In this document: piece by piece, positions 54,570 through 62,055 of the stretch
Position numbering within the stretch: the stretch's first letter is position 1
Layout: the number at the start of each line of letters is the position of its first letter
NCBI RefSeq assembly: GCF_029267515.1
Contig: NZ_JAJUIS010000002.1
Span: 1-64,000 of the forward strand
Origin: Seleniivibrio woodruffii
Lineage (GTDB): Bacteria > Chrysiogenota > Deferribacteres > Deferribacterales > Geovibrionaceae
Length of the DNA stretch: 64,000 nt
Direction of reading: 5' to 3'
Position numbers and translations under genes: made by a program
The notes under the pieces: model-generated
Database searches by the model: none
The model's input: only the letters and a program-made list of their open reading frames with translations
Told to the model about the DNA's origin: nothing

Positions 54570-54797
54570 ATGAGCCTTAGAGAAAAAGTTGAAGAAGTTC
54601 TGGATCAGGTTAGACCCACTCTTCAGGCGGACGGCGGAGACATCACTCTCCTTGACGTTTCCGAAGACGGCATTGTTAAAGTTCAGCTCACAGGAGCTTG
54701 CGGTTCCTGCCCCTTCAGCACAATGACACTGAAACACGGTGTTGAAGCAAGACTGAAGGATATGATTCCTGAAGTTAAAGAGGTTCTTTCAATATAA
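54570..54797 (+). CDS. Nfu-type (NifU C-terminal domain) Fe-S carrier
   Basis: A 75-residue stand-alone Nfu domain ([22 protein letters not shown]) with the cluster-binding CGSCPFS motif. It carries clusters from the scaffold to client proteins, of which this window has many (oxidoreductase, glutamate synthase, TtuA). It lies 15 bases after iscU, with TACGGAGG upstream, and closes the operon. Confidence 0.95.
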   Translation: MSLREKVEEVLDQVRPTLQADGGDITLLDVSEDGIVKVQLTGACGSCPFSTMTLKHGVEARLKDMIPEVKEVLSI

Positions 54798-54799
54798 CT

Positions 54800-54830
54800 A
54801 AAGGCGGTCAAATTGACCGCCTTTCTTATT
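54800..54830 (+). terminator. Intrinsic terminator of the Fe-S operon
   Basis: AAAGGCGGTCAA (54800-54811) pairs with TTGACCGCCTTT (54813-54824), followed by CTTATTTTATC. Confidence 0.85.
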
Positions 54831-54841
54831 TTATCGTTTAT

Positions 54842-54988
54842 ATGCTGCGCATTACTGCGTCAGCCTTTCCTCAGAACTGTTCACATACTCATATGTATGC
54901 TCGCAGCCCGTTCGTCAATTCTTCCTTGTTCTGCTTGCATCTAAACAATAAAGTTCCATCTGCTGCGCGTTATTGCGTCAGCTGACGC
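54842..54988. repeat. Direct repeat pair with internal palindromes
   Basis: TGCTGCGCATTACTGCGTCAGC (from 54843) recurs as TGCTGCGCGTTATTGCGTCAGC (from 54961) with two differences. Between them lies CATACTCATATGTATG; the right copy runs into the perfect palindrome GCGTCAGCTGACGC (54975-54988). It fills the gap between the Nfu and CBS genes and looks like an intergenic repeat element; no gene is present. Confidence 0.6.
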
Positions 54989-54998
54989 CTGATTAATC

Positions 54999-55415
54999 TT
55001 AAAGTTTGTGCAGAAGCGCCTTGAGTATATCACCCAGAGAAACAAGACCCACAAGTTTCCCCTCTTCGTCTACAACGGGGAGTCTGTGGCGGAATTTTTC
55101 CAGAATCACAGTGGCTGCCTCTTCAACAGTGGCGTCGGGTCCTATGGTCACAGCGGGCATGTGCATAACACGTTTGACAGGCTCGGCGGTCAGTTCTCTC
55201 ACATCCACAAGTGGGATGTACTGAGCCTCATTAAGAATGTCAGGCAGCGCCTTTGCAATATCTGCTTCGCTGAAGGTGCCGAGCACCTTATTGTTTTTGT
55301 CCACTACAGGCAGACCGGAAAAATTTTTCTTTCTGATGCGGAGGATTACTTCCTTAATAGTTTCATCCGGACCGGCTGTCACCACATTTGTGGTCATAAT
55401 ATCACGAACTTTCAT
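54999..55415 (-). CDS. Two-CBS-domain protein
   Basis: A 138-residue tandem CBS (Bateman) module: MKVRDIMTTNVVTAGPDETIKEV..LPVVDKNNKVLGTFSEADI, then AVTIGPDATVEEAATVI..LPVVDEEGKLVGLVSLGDIL. Such modules bind adenine nucleotides (AMP, ADP, ATP, SAM). The start at 55415 gives the best AGGAG spacing. It begins 14 bases after the Acs-like gene ends, so the two are likely co-transcribed. Confidence 0.9.
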   Translation of the reverse strand: MKVRDIMTTNVVTAGPDETIKEVILRIRKKNFSGLPVVDKNNKVLGTFSEADIAKALPDILNEAQYIPLVDVRELTAEPVKRVMHMPAVTIGPDATVEEAATVILEKFRHRLPVVDEEGKLVGLVSLGDILKALLHKL

Positions 55416-55428
55416 CATCACTCCTGTG

Positions 55429-57315
55429 TTACATCTGCATAGCAATTTCTTTAAGTATATCGCGCAGTATCACCCCGTCGGGAGACTTTGGTATCATCCG
55501 CGTGAACCTGATATCGCCAGGCATAGCAATTTCGCCAATTTCATTAAGTATTGTTTCTTTTATTTCCCTGATAATCTGGTCGTTGTAACTTTCGTCTTTC
55601 TTATCCTTCAGCACGCAGAATGCGATGAGCTTTTCGCCCCGTTTTTCATCAACAACGTTGATTATGGCACATTCTTTTACTTTAGGATATTTTCTGACGG
55701 CATCTTCGATCTCCAACAGGCTCATTCTTTTCCCTCCGATGTGGAACACATCATCTAAACGACCTGTGAGGACCATATTAAAATTATCGTCATACTGCCC
55801 GCCATCACCAGTACTGAAATATGGTTTCGACTGGGCATCTTTTTTCCAATACAGTTTTTCAAATAAACCGGATTGTCCGAAAACAGACTTCGCAAGTGGT
55901 GCGAAAGGACCGTTTAATACAATTTCACCTTGAGTATTGCCTATATCTATAACATTTTTTGAAGTTTTGTCCAGTAAAACCGCGGGTACTCCAGGCAAAT
56001 GTTTTCCTACAGTTCCATATTCGACGTCGTTATATCCTGCTATTGAAGCGAAAATAGCTCCTCCTGCCTCTGTCATTGAATAGATGTCAAATATGACTGC
56101 GCGGCTGGAACAGAGTTTTACAGAGACCCACTCTAAAACTTCCTCACGCATTTTTTCTCCTCCGGTGGCCACCATTTCAAGTGCGTGAAGATCTCTGAAT
56201 ATCTTTTTTTTCTGACTTGCGTTCATTAGTGATTGCAGTGCGGAGGGCGTTGTGTACAGTTTATTAACGCTGTATTTGCTGCATGTGTCGAAGAAGTTTT
56301 TAGCGTTGTCTATGCTGATGGTGTCTTCGCAGACAAGCACTGTCTGCCCCGCCATGAGCGGTCCGTACACCTGATATGAGTGTCCGGTTATCCATGATAT
56401 ATCGGCTGTACACCAGTAGGTGTCTGTATCTTTTTTATCAAACAGCATAAGATAGGACAGGTACGCCCATAGCATATACCCGCCGTAGGAGTATGAGAGA
56501 GCCTTCGGTTCGCCCATAGCAGTTGAAGTATAAAGCATGAACATCGTATCTTCTGCGTGCACCGGTACAATCTTCAGCTCTGATGCGTCGCTGTGAACCT
56601 CGTCTGAGATAAGGTCGTGATACCAGAGGTCTCGCAGCGGCTTCATATGGACACGTTTTCCTGTTCTGGTAACGACAATGCAGTATTTGGGGTTGTGGCT
56701 GCACTTTGCAAGCGCGTTGTCCAGTTTCTCTTTCATATTGACGTGTCCTCCGGTGACGGACTCGTCGGAAGTTACAATTATTGATGGTTTACAATCGCTT
56801 ATTCTGTCTGCGAGTGATTCGGCGGAATAGCTGGCATGGTAGAGTACATGCACAGCGCCTATGCTTGAGCAGGCAAGCATAAAAACGATAAGCTCAGGCA
56901 TGTTCGGCATATGGATGAGTATCCTGTCGCCTTTCTTAATACCAAGTTTCATCAGTGCCGCGGAGCATTTTATCACTTCGGAATAGAGAGACTGGTATGT
57001 GTGTACGCTCTGGGTTCCGTCGCTGCCGACCCAGATGATTGCCGCTTTGTTTTTTGCGTGTGTTTTAAGATGCTTTATTAAAATATTTTTTATGGGGCAC
57101 AGTTTCCCTCCTTTAAAGAAGGTATAGCCGCCTGTTAGATCCGGTGATACAGCGTGTTTGAATTTTTCTTCCCATATGAGAAAACGCGTGCCGAGATATT
57201 CATACATTTCGTTATAATCTGTGAACGACTCAATGCGTTTGAGTTCGTGAAAGGACAGCTCAGATCTGTCGAAGTGTGCGAAATTGGCTTTAAGTTTTTC
57301 TATATGCTTGCTCAT
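55429..57315 (-). CDS. Acetyl-CoA-synthetase-like protein with degenerate catalytic motifs
   Basis: A 628-residue ANL-superfamily protein of the Acs branch (YWCTADISWITGHSYQVYGPL, STGDGGQYDDNFNMVLTGRLDDVFHIGGKRMSLLEIE). Two catalytic motifs are changed: the P-loop reads YTSTAMGEPKA instead of YTSGTTGKPKG, and the A10 motif PKSPDGVILRD has Val615 where the invariant adenylation Lys of PKTRSGKI sits. The specificity-region Trp of WWQTETGG is also gone (DIYSMTEAGG). Acyl-adenylate formation should be crippled; CoA ligation or a regulatory role remains possible. The CBS gene follows. Confidence 0.82.
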   Translation of the reverse strand: MSKHIEKLKANFAHFDRSELSFHELKRIESFTDYNEMYEYLGTRFLIWEEKFKHAVSPDLTGGYTFFKGGKLCPIKNILIKHLKTHAKNKAAIIWVGSDGTQSVHTYQSLYSEVIKCSAALMKLGIKKGDRILIHMPNMPELIVFMLACSSIGAVHVLYHASYSAESLADRISDCKPSIIVTSDESVTGGHVNMKEKLDNALAKCSHNPKYCIVVTRTGKRVHMKPLRDLWYHDLISDEVHSDASELKIVPVHAEDTMFMLYTSTAMGEPKALSYSYGGYMLWAYLSYLMLFDKKDTDTYWCTADISWITGHSYQVYGPLMAGQTVLVCEDTISIDNAKNFFDTCSKYSVNKLYTTPSALQSLMNASQKKKIFRDLHALEMVATGGEKMREEVLEWVSVKLCSSRAVIFDIYSMTEAGGAIFASIAGYNDVEYGTVGKHLPGVPAVLLDKTSKNVIDIGNTQGEIVLNGPFAPLAKSVFGQSGLFEKLYWKKDAQSKPYFSTGDGGQYDDNFNMVLTGRLDDVFHIGGKRMSLLEIEDAVRKYPKVKECAIINVVDEKRGEKLIAFCVLKDKKDESYNDQIIREIKETILNEIGEIAMPGDIRFTRMIPKSPDGVILRDILKEIAMQM

Positions 57316-57423
57316 GCTAGGCTCCGCAGGCGTGATTTTAATATAACATTATTTCGGATGGCAATAATAAAAGCAAACATATTTTTTATTTTTGTGAGCA
57401 TGTTCTTATAATAGCACAAGAGC

Positions 57424-57455
57424 TGAAAAAAAGAAGGCAGACTTTAAAGTCTGCC
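57424..57455 (-). terminator. Intrinsic terminator of the lipoprotein gene
   Basis: The perfect palindrome GGCAGACTTTAAAGTCTGCC (57436-57455) is followed on the minus strand by TTCTTTTTTTC. Confidence 0.85.
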
Positions 57456-57465
57456 TGAAAGATTT

Positions 57466-57936
57466 TTATTTAAGATATAACGTTATCTCACCCGTTATAG
57501 GCTCGATGTCCACATGTCCGACAGGCATATCGCGGTTGAGAAAGCTGTCCTCCTGTATAGGAGTGAAGGCGTATTCCAGTTTAACAGAGTCAATATCGTC
57601 TTTGGGAAGAACAACAGAGAACTCTTTGGCGCTTCTGTTTTTCAGGTTGCCGAGGCTTTTATAGGTATAATTTCCCATCTTTTTGAACTGCGATTCGTCA
57701 AACTGAACGCTCAGATTGCGCATGAACAGATTTCCTGTGTTTTTTATGCTCATCATGAGTATCTGACCCTCTGGAGCATCCTTTATCTCATAATATACGG
57801 TGAGGTAGTCGTCCTTCGCGGAATTATCATACCTCTCTGCAAGCTCTCTTGCCGGCTGATACTGCATGGAGGAAACGTCCATACATCCGCCCATAAAAAA
57901 TACAGATGCCAACAGAACCATTATATACTTTTTCAT
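57466..57936 (-). CDS. Lipoprotein of unknown function
   Basis: A 156-residue protein with a classical signal peptide and lipobox MGGC (Cys18). The mature part is mostly beta: DYLTVYYEIKDAPEGQILMMSIKNTGNLFMRNLSVQF looks like an immunoglobulin-like strand pattern, ending DIEPITGEITLYLK. No family recognised. It is the last gene of a ubiA-ubiX-hypothetical-lipoprotein run. Confidence 0.75.
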   Translation of the reverse strand: MKKYIMVLLASVFFMGGCMDVSSMQYQPARELAERYDNSAKDDYLTVYYEIKDAPEGQILMMSIKNTGNLFMRNLSVQFDESQFKKMGNYTYKSLGNLKNRSAKEFSVVLPKDDIDSVKLEYAFTPIQEDSFLNRDMPVGHVDIEPITGEITLYLK

Positions 57937-57949
57937 GACAGGCTCCTTA

Positions 57950-58366
57950 TCAGCCGGGTCGGTTGATGTAATCCTCGTGCGGGTCTCTTTCTTCGTCGTC
58001 GTCCGCCGCTTGCGGGGTGACAGGTGCAGCTGTTACAGCGGGCTGATCCGGAGCCGCCTGTGCAGGCTGTGCCGCCGTTTTAGGTGCGGCATCTCTGTCC
58101 ACATATTCGGTTTCGGTAAGCTCGCACTCTTTGATAGCGATTTTTTTATCCATTTCAAGAATATACGAATAGTCCGGTTCGAAGGTTTCCGCCTTCAGCT
58201 CGCCGTTTTGTATCATCTGCAAAACCTTATTGCCTATGACCTTAACGCGTTCATCACGTTTCTTTTTCAGGTTTGTGATGTCGATCTTGATACTTCCGGT
58301 CTTCGCGAGTTTCTGTATCTCTTCGACACCTTTTTCAAAAGTCTCTTTCAGCCAGCTACCGGGCAT
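57950..58366 (-). CDS. Hypothetical protein with helical core and Ala/Pro/Gln-rich tail
   Basis: A 138-residue cytoplasmic protein. Residues 1-80 are charged and helical (SWLKETFEKGVEEIQKLAKTG, NLKKKRDERVKVIGNKVLQM); the tail (about 93-138) is low-complexity AAPKTAAQPAQAAPDQPAV and acidic. The ATG at 58366 is chosen because AAAGGGGG precedes it. It lies 11 bases after ubiX. No function assigned. Confidence 0.65.
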   Translation of the reverse strand: MPGSWLKETFEKGVEEIQKLAKTGSIKIDITNLKKKRDERVKVIGNKVLQMIQNGELKAETFEPDYSYILEMDKKIAIKECELTETEYVDRDAAPKTAAQPAQAAPDQPAVTAAPVTPQAADDDEERDPHEDYINRPG

Positions 58367-58377
58367 GATATCCCCCT

Positions 58378-58968
58378 TTACACGCTTTCGGGCTTTTCGC
58401 CCCATCTCTTATATAAGTTATGCTCTATTTCTATTATATCAAATATTTTTCCTGTTACAAAAGAGATAAGTTCACTGATTTCAGACGGATTGTGATAAAA
58501 AGCGGGCGCTGCGGGTAAAATTACCGCTCCGGCGCGGGTGAGAAGCGCCATATTTTCAAGATGGATGAGGTTCAGAGGCATCTCGCGGAATAGAATAACC
58601 AGTTTTCTGCGCTCTTTCATGGCGACGTCGGCACAGCGCTCTATAAGATTTGAGCTTATCCCGCCTGCCGCTCTGCCTACAAATCCCATGGATGCCGGAG
58701 CCACTATGTATGAATCCACTCTGAAAGAACCGCTTGAAACGGGTGCAGCAAAGTTTTTGTGATCATACAGAGCTGCTTCAGCGCCTATATCAGATAAAAA
58801 ATCCTTAGGTGAGGCATAATTTTTATTCAGTTCCAGGTTGATGTTCGTCAGCGCATCAGGAGTAATGCACAGGTGCAGTTCACAGCCGTGTGCGGGCAGC
58901 TTTTCTATCAGGTCTTTGGCATATACCGCGCCGCTGGCTCCTGTCACTCCCAGAAAAACACGTTTCAT
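58378..58968 (-). CDS. ubiX: UbiX-type flavin prenyltransferase
   Basis: A 196-residue flavoprotein with GVTGASGAVYAKDL (FMN-binding), VAPASMGFVGRAAGGISSNLI and REMPLNLIHLENM, the UbiX/Pad1 signatures. It makes prenylated FMN, the cofactor of UbiD-type decarboxylases. Its start overlaps the ubiA stop by ATGA. No ubiD gene lies in the window. Confidence 0.95.
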   Translation of the reverse strand: MKRVFLGVTGASGAVYAKDLIEKLPAHGCELHLCITPDALTNINLELNKNYASPKDFLSDIGAEAALYDHKNFAAPVSSGSFRVDSYIVAPASMGFVGRAAGGISSNLIERCADVAMKERRKLVILFREMPLNLIHLENMALLTRAGAVILPAAPAFYHNPSEISELISFVTGKIFDIIEIEHNLYKRWGEKPESV

Positions 58969-59825
58969 ATCATCCTCTTAACCATAATGTCGATGAAAGT
59001 GAATATGCAGATGGTAACGCTTATGTATGCGTTCAGGTTAAAGAACGCCATCCCCAGCTTTGAAAGGTCTGAGGGCTTGATTATTGAGTGCTGATAGACC
59101 ATAAATCCACCGGAGAGCAGTATCCCCGCCAGATAAACGTAGCCCATGTCGAAATAGTGCCATGTATAGAAGAAAAGAGCGAATGCTACGAGGTGGAAAA
59201 CCCTTGCCAGCATAAGCGATTTTGCAAGCCCCAGAAAGCGGGGGATGCTGAACAGACCTTCGCTTCTGTCAAAATCTATATCCTGACAGGCATATACGAT
59301 ATCGAAGCCTGATACCCAGAAGAGCACTGCAAGCCCCAGCATACTGATACCGAGGTTTACGTTGCCTGTAACGGCAGCCCATGCGCCTATGGGGGCAATT
59401 CCAAGGGCGATACCCAGAACTATATGACATAAAAAGGTAAATCTTTTTGTATATGAGTAGAGAAGAAAGACAATGAACGGCACTGGTGAAAGATAAAAGC
59501 AGAGCGGATTTAACAGGTATGCCGCGAAGAAATAGAGTGCGAACGACAGCACGACGTAGAGCGATGCCTCTGTGACGGATATCTTTCCGGCGGGGATGTC
59601 TCTTTTTTCCGTGCGGGGGTTGCGTGCATCTATTTTGGCATCCGCGATGCGGTTAAAGCCCATTGCGCCGCTTCTTGCGCCCAGAACGGCAAGAGCAATA
59701 AGCCCCACTGTGCGCATGTCCGGTAGCCCGTCCGCCGCAAGAAACATTCCTGTGAATGCGAAGGGCAGAGCGAACAGTGTGTGCTCAACCTTTATCATAC
59801 TTAAAAACGTTTTTAATTTTTCCAC
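58965..59825 (-). CDS. ubiA: UbiA-family polyprenyltransferase (quinone biosynthesis)
   Basis: A 286-residue integral membrane prenyltransferase with about eight to nine helices. The two Asp motifs are NRIADAKIDARNPRTEKRD (residues about 58-76) and DIDFDRSEGLFSIP. With UbiX it fits either ubiquinone-type or, more likely for an anaerobe, the futalosine menaquinone route, where a UbiA homologue (MqnP) prenylates the head group; the sequence alone does not decide. Confidence 0.9.
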   Translation of the reverse strand: MEKLKTFLSMIKVEHTLFALPFAFTGMFLAADGLPDMRTVGLIALAVLGARSGAMGFNRIADAKIDARNPRTEKRDIPAGKISVTEASLYVVLSFALYFFAAYLLNPLCFYLSPVPFIVFLLYSYTKRFTFLCHIVLGIALGIAPIGAWAAVTGNVNLGISMLGLAVLFWVSGFDIVYACQDIDFDRSEGLFSIPRFLGLAKSLMLARVFHLVAFALFFYTWHYFDMGYVYLAGILLSGGFMVYQHSIIKPSDLSKLGMAFFNLNAYISVTICIFTFIDIMVKRMI

Positions 59826-59840
59826 TGATTCACCATTTTA

Positions 59841-59920
59841 TGAGATTGCCACACCTGCTTTGCAGGTTCACAATAGCGTGCGGGTGTCTCTGCGAGGAGC
59901 GGAGCGACGCGGCAGTCTCA
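59841..59920. repeat. Dispersed palindromic repeat between ubiA and hemH
   Basis: Ends TGAGATTGCC (59841-59850) and GGCAGTCTCA (59911-59920) pair with one mismatch; the inside holds GTGTCTCTGCGAGGAGCGGAG and a small hairpin ACCTGCTTTGCAGGT. Same family as 15367 and 16224. It abuts the hemH stop codon. Confidence 0.75.
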
Positions 59921-60868
59921 TCAATTTAGTATTACGTCTAAAATCGCCGCCGCGAAATCGTCGCTGTCGTTAAGGCTTTCTATGCGGACAATATTCAGTC
60001 CGCTCTTTTTATATTCGGGGATATACTGTTCGTCAAGTTCTATAAGTGTTTCGATGTGGTCGGATACGAAAGATATGGGCACAACGATAACATTATCAAC
60101 GCCTTCCTCCGCAAGCCTTTTCAGTTCGCGGTCGGTGTAGGGTGAAACCCACTTAACCGGTCCCGTGCGGCTTTGAAACGCAAGCCCATGGGATTTCGGG
60201 TTGGTTTTGGAGATGAGATACGCCGCCTGTTCGTTTATATGGTGTGTGTATTCGTCGCCCTTTGCCACCGTGTATTCCGGCAGTGAGTGGGCGGAGAAGA
60301 GAATATGACATTCTGAAAGCGGTTTGCCAAGTTTTTCAGCGGCTGAGAAGATTCTGTCGGTGATGCACTTGTTGTACTTCTCGTTCATGTGCCAGTATTT
60401 TTTGACAATCATGTTTCCTTTTGGTTTCGGCAGCGGGTCGAATCTGTCGAAACAGGCGCCCGTAGTGGTGTATGAATACTGCGGGTACATTGTGGTGACG
60501 TAGATATTTTCAAACTCCTGTCCCTCAAGCTCCTTGAGTGAGTCTTTGATATACGGATGGTAATAGCACATACCGATGGAGCTTATGATCTCTCTGCCTG
60601 TGATGCGCTGATATTCGGGTTTAATCTTTTTTAGGAGTTTTTTTAAATGAGGAAGCTGGGGGGAGTGCCCGCCCAGCTTCATATATTCGGGTGCTACCTT
60701 TACGGAGCGTTTTTTCGCGATTTTTCTGGCGATGAAGTTCTGCAGAAGCCCGCCCACATGGAAATCTATGATGGTTCGGTCGGAGAAGAGGTTGTAAAGG
60801 AACTCCTCTATTCCCTCAATGCTGTCCGGTCCGCCCATATACATTATGTAGAGCAGGTCTTTTTTCAT
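59921..60868 (-). CDS. hemH: Ferrochelatase
   Basis: A 315-residue ferrochelatase/coproporphyrin ferrochelatase. LLYIMYMGGPDSIEGIEEFLYNLF is the N-terminal signature, LFSAHSLPEYTV carries the metal-site His, and VVPISFVSDHIETLIELDEQY the second active-site region. It inserts iron into the porphyrin. The start overlaps the hemE stop by ATGA. In LIMYNMGGP-type motifs Met replacing Asn is a minor variation. Confidence 0.93.
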   Translation of the reverse strand: MKKDLLYIMYMGGPDSIEGIEEFLYNLFSDRTIIDFHVGGLLQNFIARKIAKKRSVKVAPEYMKLGGHSPQLPHLKKLLKKIKPEYQRITGREIISSIGMCYYHPYIKDSLKELEGQEFENIYVTTMYPQYSYTTTGACFDRFDPLPKPKGNMIVKKYWHMNEKYNKCITDRIFSAAEKLGKPLSECHILFSAHSLPEYTVAKGDEYTHHINEQAAYLISKTNPKSHGLAFQSRTGPVKWVSPYTDRELKRLAEEGVDNVIVVPISFVSDHIETLIELDEQYIPEYKKSGLNIVRIESLNDSDDFAAAILDVILN

Positions 60869-61878
60869 GCCAGTCCTTTGACTATTTTAACGAGGTAGTC
60901 CACGTTTTCAACTGGAGTGGGCGGCAGGATGCCGTGTCCGAGGTTGAAGATGTGTCCTTTCAGCGTTCTGCCTTCCTCAAGAATCTTCTCAGCCTGCTCT
61001 TTGATAGCCTCTTTTGAGCCGAAGAGCAGAACGGGATCGAAGTTGCCCTGAAGAACGTATTTTCCGCTGCCGAGTTTTGCGTCGGCATCAACAAGTCTGG
61101 TTTTCCAGTCAACGCCCATGCCTGCGCAGTTCAGCTTTCCGATTGTGTCATAGAAGCTGTACGCATCTTTTGCAAAGTAGATGAGCGGAGCGCCTTTTAT
61201 GTTGTCGGCTATATGCTTAACATAGGGGAATACGAATTTTTCATAGTCATAGGGGGAGAGAACGCCCGCCCATGTGTCGAACATCTGAACGACGTGCGCG
61301 CCTGCGTCTATCTGTGCCTGAAGGTATTTCAGTGTTGAGGATGCGAGTTTTTCCATCAGAACTGCGTATGCTTTGGGTTCTGTGTGCATCATTATTTTAA
61401 TATGCTCGAAGTTCTTTGAACCTTTACCTTCGACCATGTAACAGGCGAGGGTGAAGGGTGCACCGGAGAAGCCTATCAGCGGTACATCCAGAGCCTTTAC
61501 AAGCATTTTAACCGTTTCTATTACAAATGGGACGTCCTTTGCAGGGTCTATCTCACGCAGTTTATCGGCATCCGCCAGAGTGCGGACGGGGTTTGCAATT
61601 ACGGGTGCGGGGTCGAAATCCAGCTTGATTCCCATGGGTTCCACGGGGATAAGGATGTCTGAAAAAAGGATTGCGTTGTCGAATCCGAAAGCGCGGATAG
61701 GCTGCAATGTCACTTCCGTGCAGAGTTCGGGTGATTTGCACAGCTCAAGGAAAGTCACCTTGCTGCGCACCTCTCTGTATTCTTTCATGTATCGTCCAGC
61801 CTGACGCATGAACCATACGGGGGGTCTGTCTGTTTTTTCGCCGTTAAGGGTTCTCATTAATAAATCGTTGAAAGCCAT
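60865..61878 (-). CDS. hemE: Uroporphyrinogen decarboxylase
   Basis: A 337-residue TIM-barrel enzyme with PPVWFMRQAGRYMKEYR, DILIPVEPMG, GFSGAPFTLACYMVEG, GVLSPYDYEKFVFPY and the late FNLGHGILPPTPVENV. It decarboxylates the four acetates of uroporphyrinogen III, leading to coproporphyrinogen and, with HemH, haem. TTCGGAGC precedes the ATG. Confidence 0.97.
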   Translation of the reverse strand: MAFNDLLMRTLNGEKTDRPPVWFMRQAGRYMKEYREVRSKVTFLELCKSPELCTEVTLQPIRAFGFDNAILFSDILIPVEPMGIKLDFDPAPVIANPVRTLADADKLREIDPAKDVPFVIETVKMLVKALDVPLIGFSGAPFTLACYMVEGKGSKNFEHIKIMMHTEPKAYAVLMEKLASSTLKYLQAQIDAGAHVVQMFDTWAGVLSPYDYEKFVFPYVKHIADNIKGAPLIYFAKDAYSFYDTIGKLNCAGMGVDWKTRLVDADAKLGSGKYVLQGNFDPVLLFGSKEAIKEQAEKILEEGRTLKGHIFNLGHGILPPTPVENVDYLVKIVKGLA

Positions 61879-61994
61879 GTTTTGCTCCGAAATTAAGATT
61901 ATATATTGATTCCTTAATTCCCGTTCACTGTCAAGTTCTTTTCATATTTAATCCTGAAAATGCAAAATATTCCTATAAATTTAGTATGTTATTC

Positions 61995-62023
61995 TTGCGT
62001 AATTTTACGCGCTTTGGTATTAT
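61995..62023 (+). promoter_or_regulatory. Promoter of serA
   Basis: TTGCGT (61995-62000), a 17-bp spacer and TATTAT (62018-62023); AGAGGG precedes the start. Confidence 0.55.
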
Positions 62024-62055
62024 CATGCTCCTAAATCTTCATATAGAGGGATATG

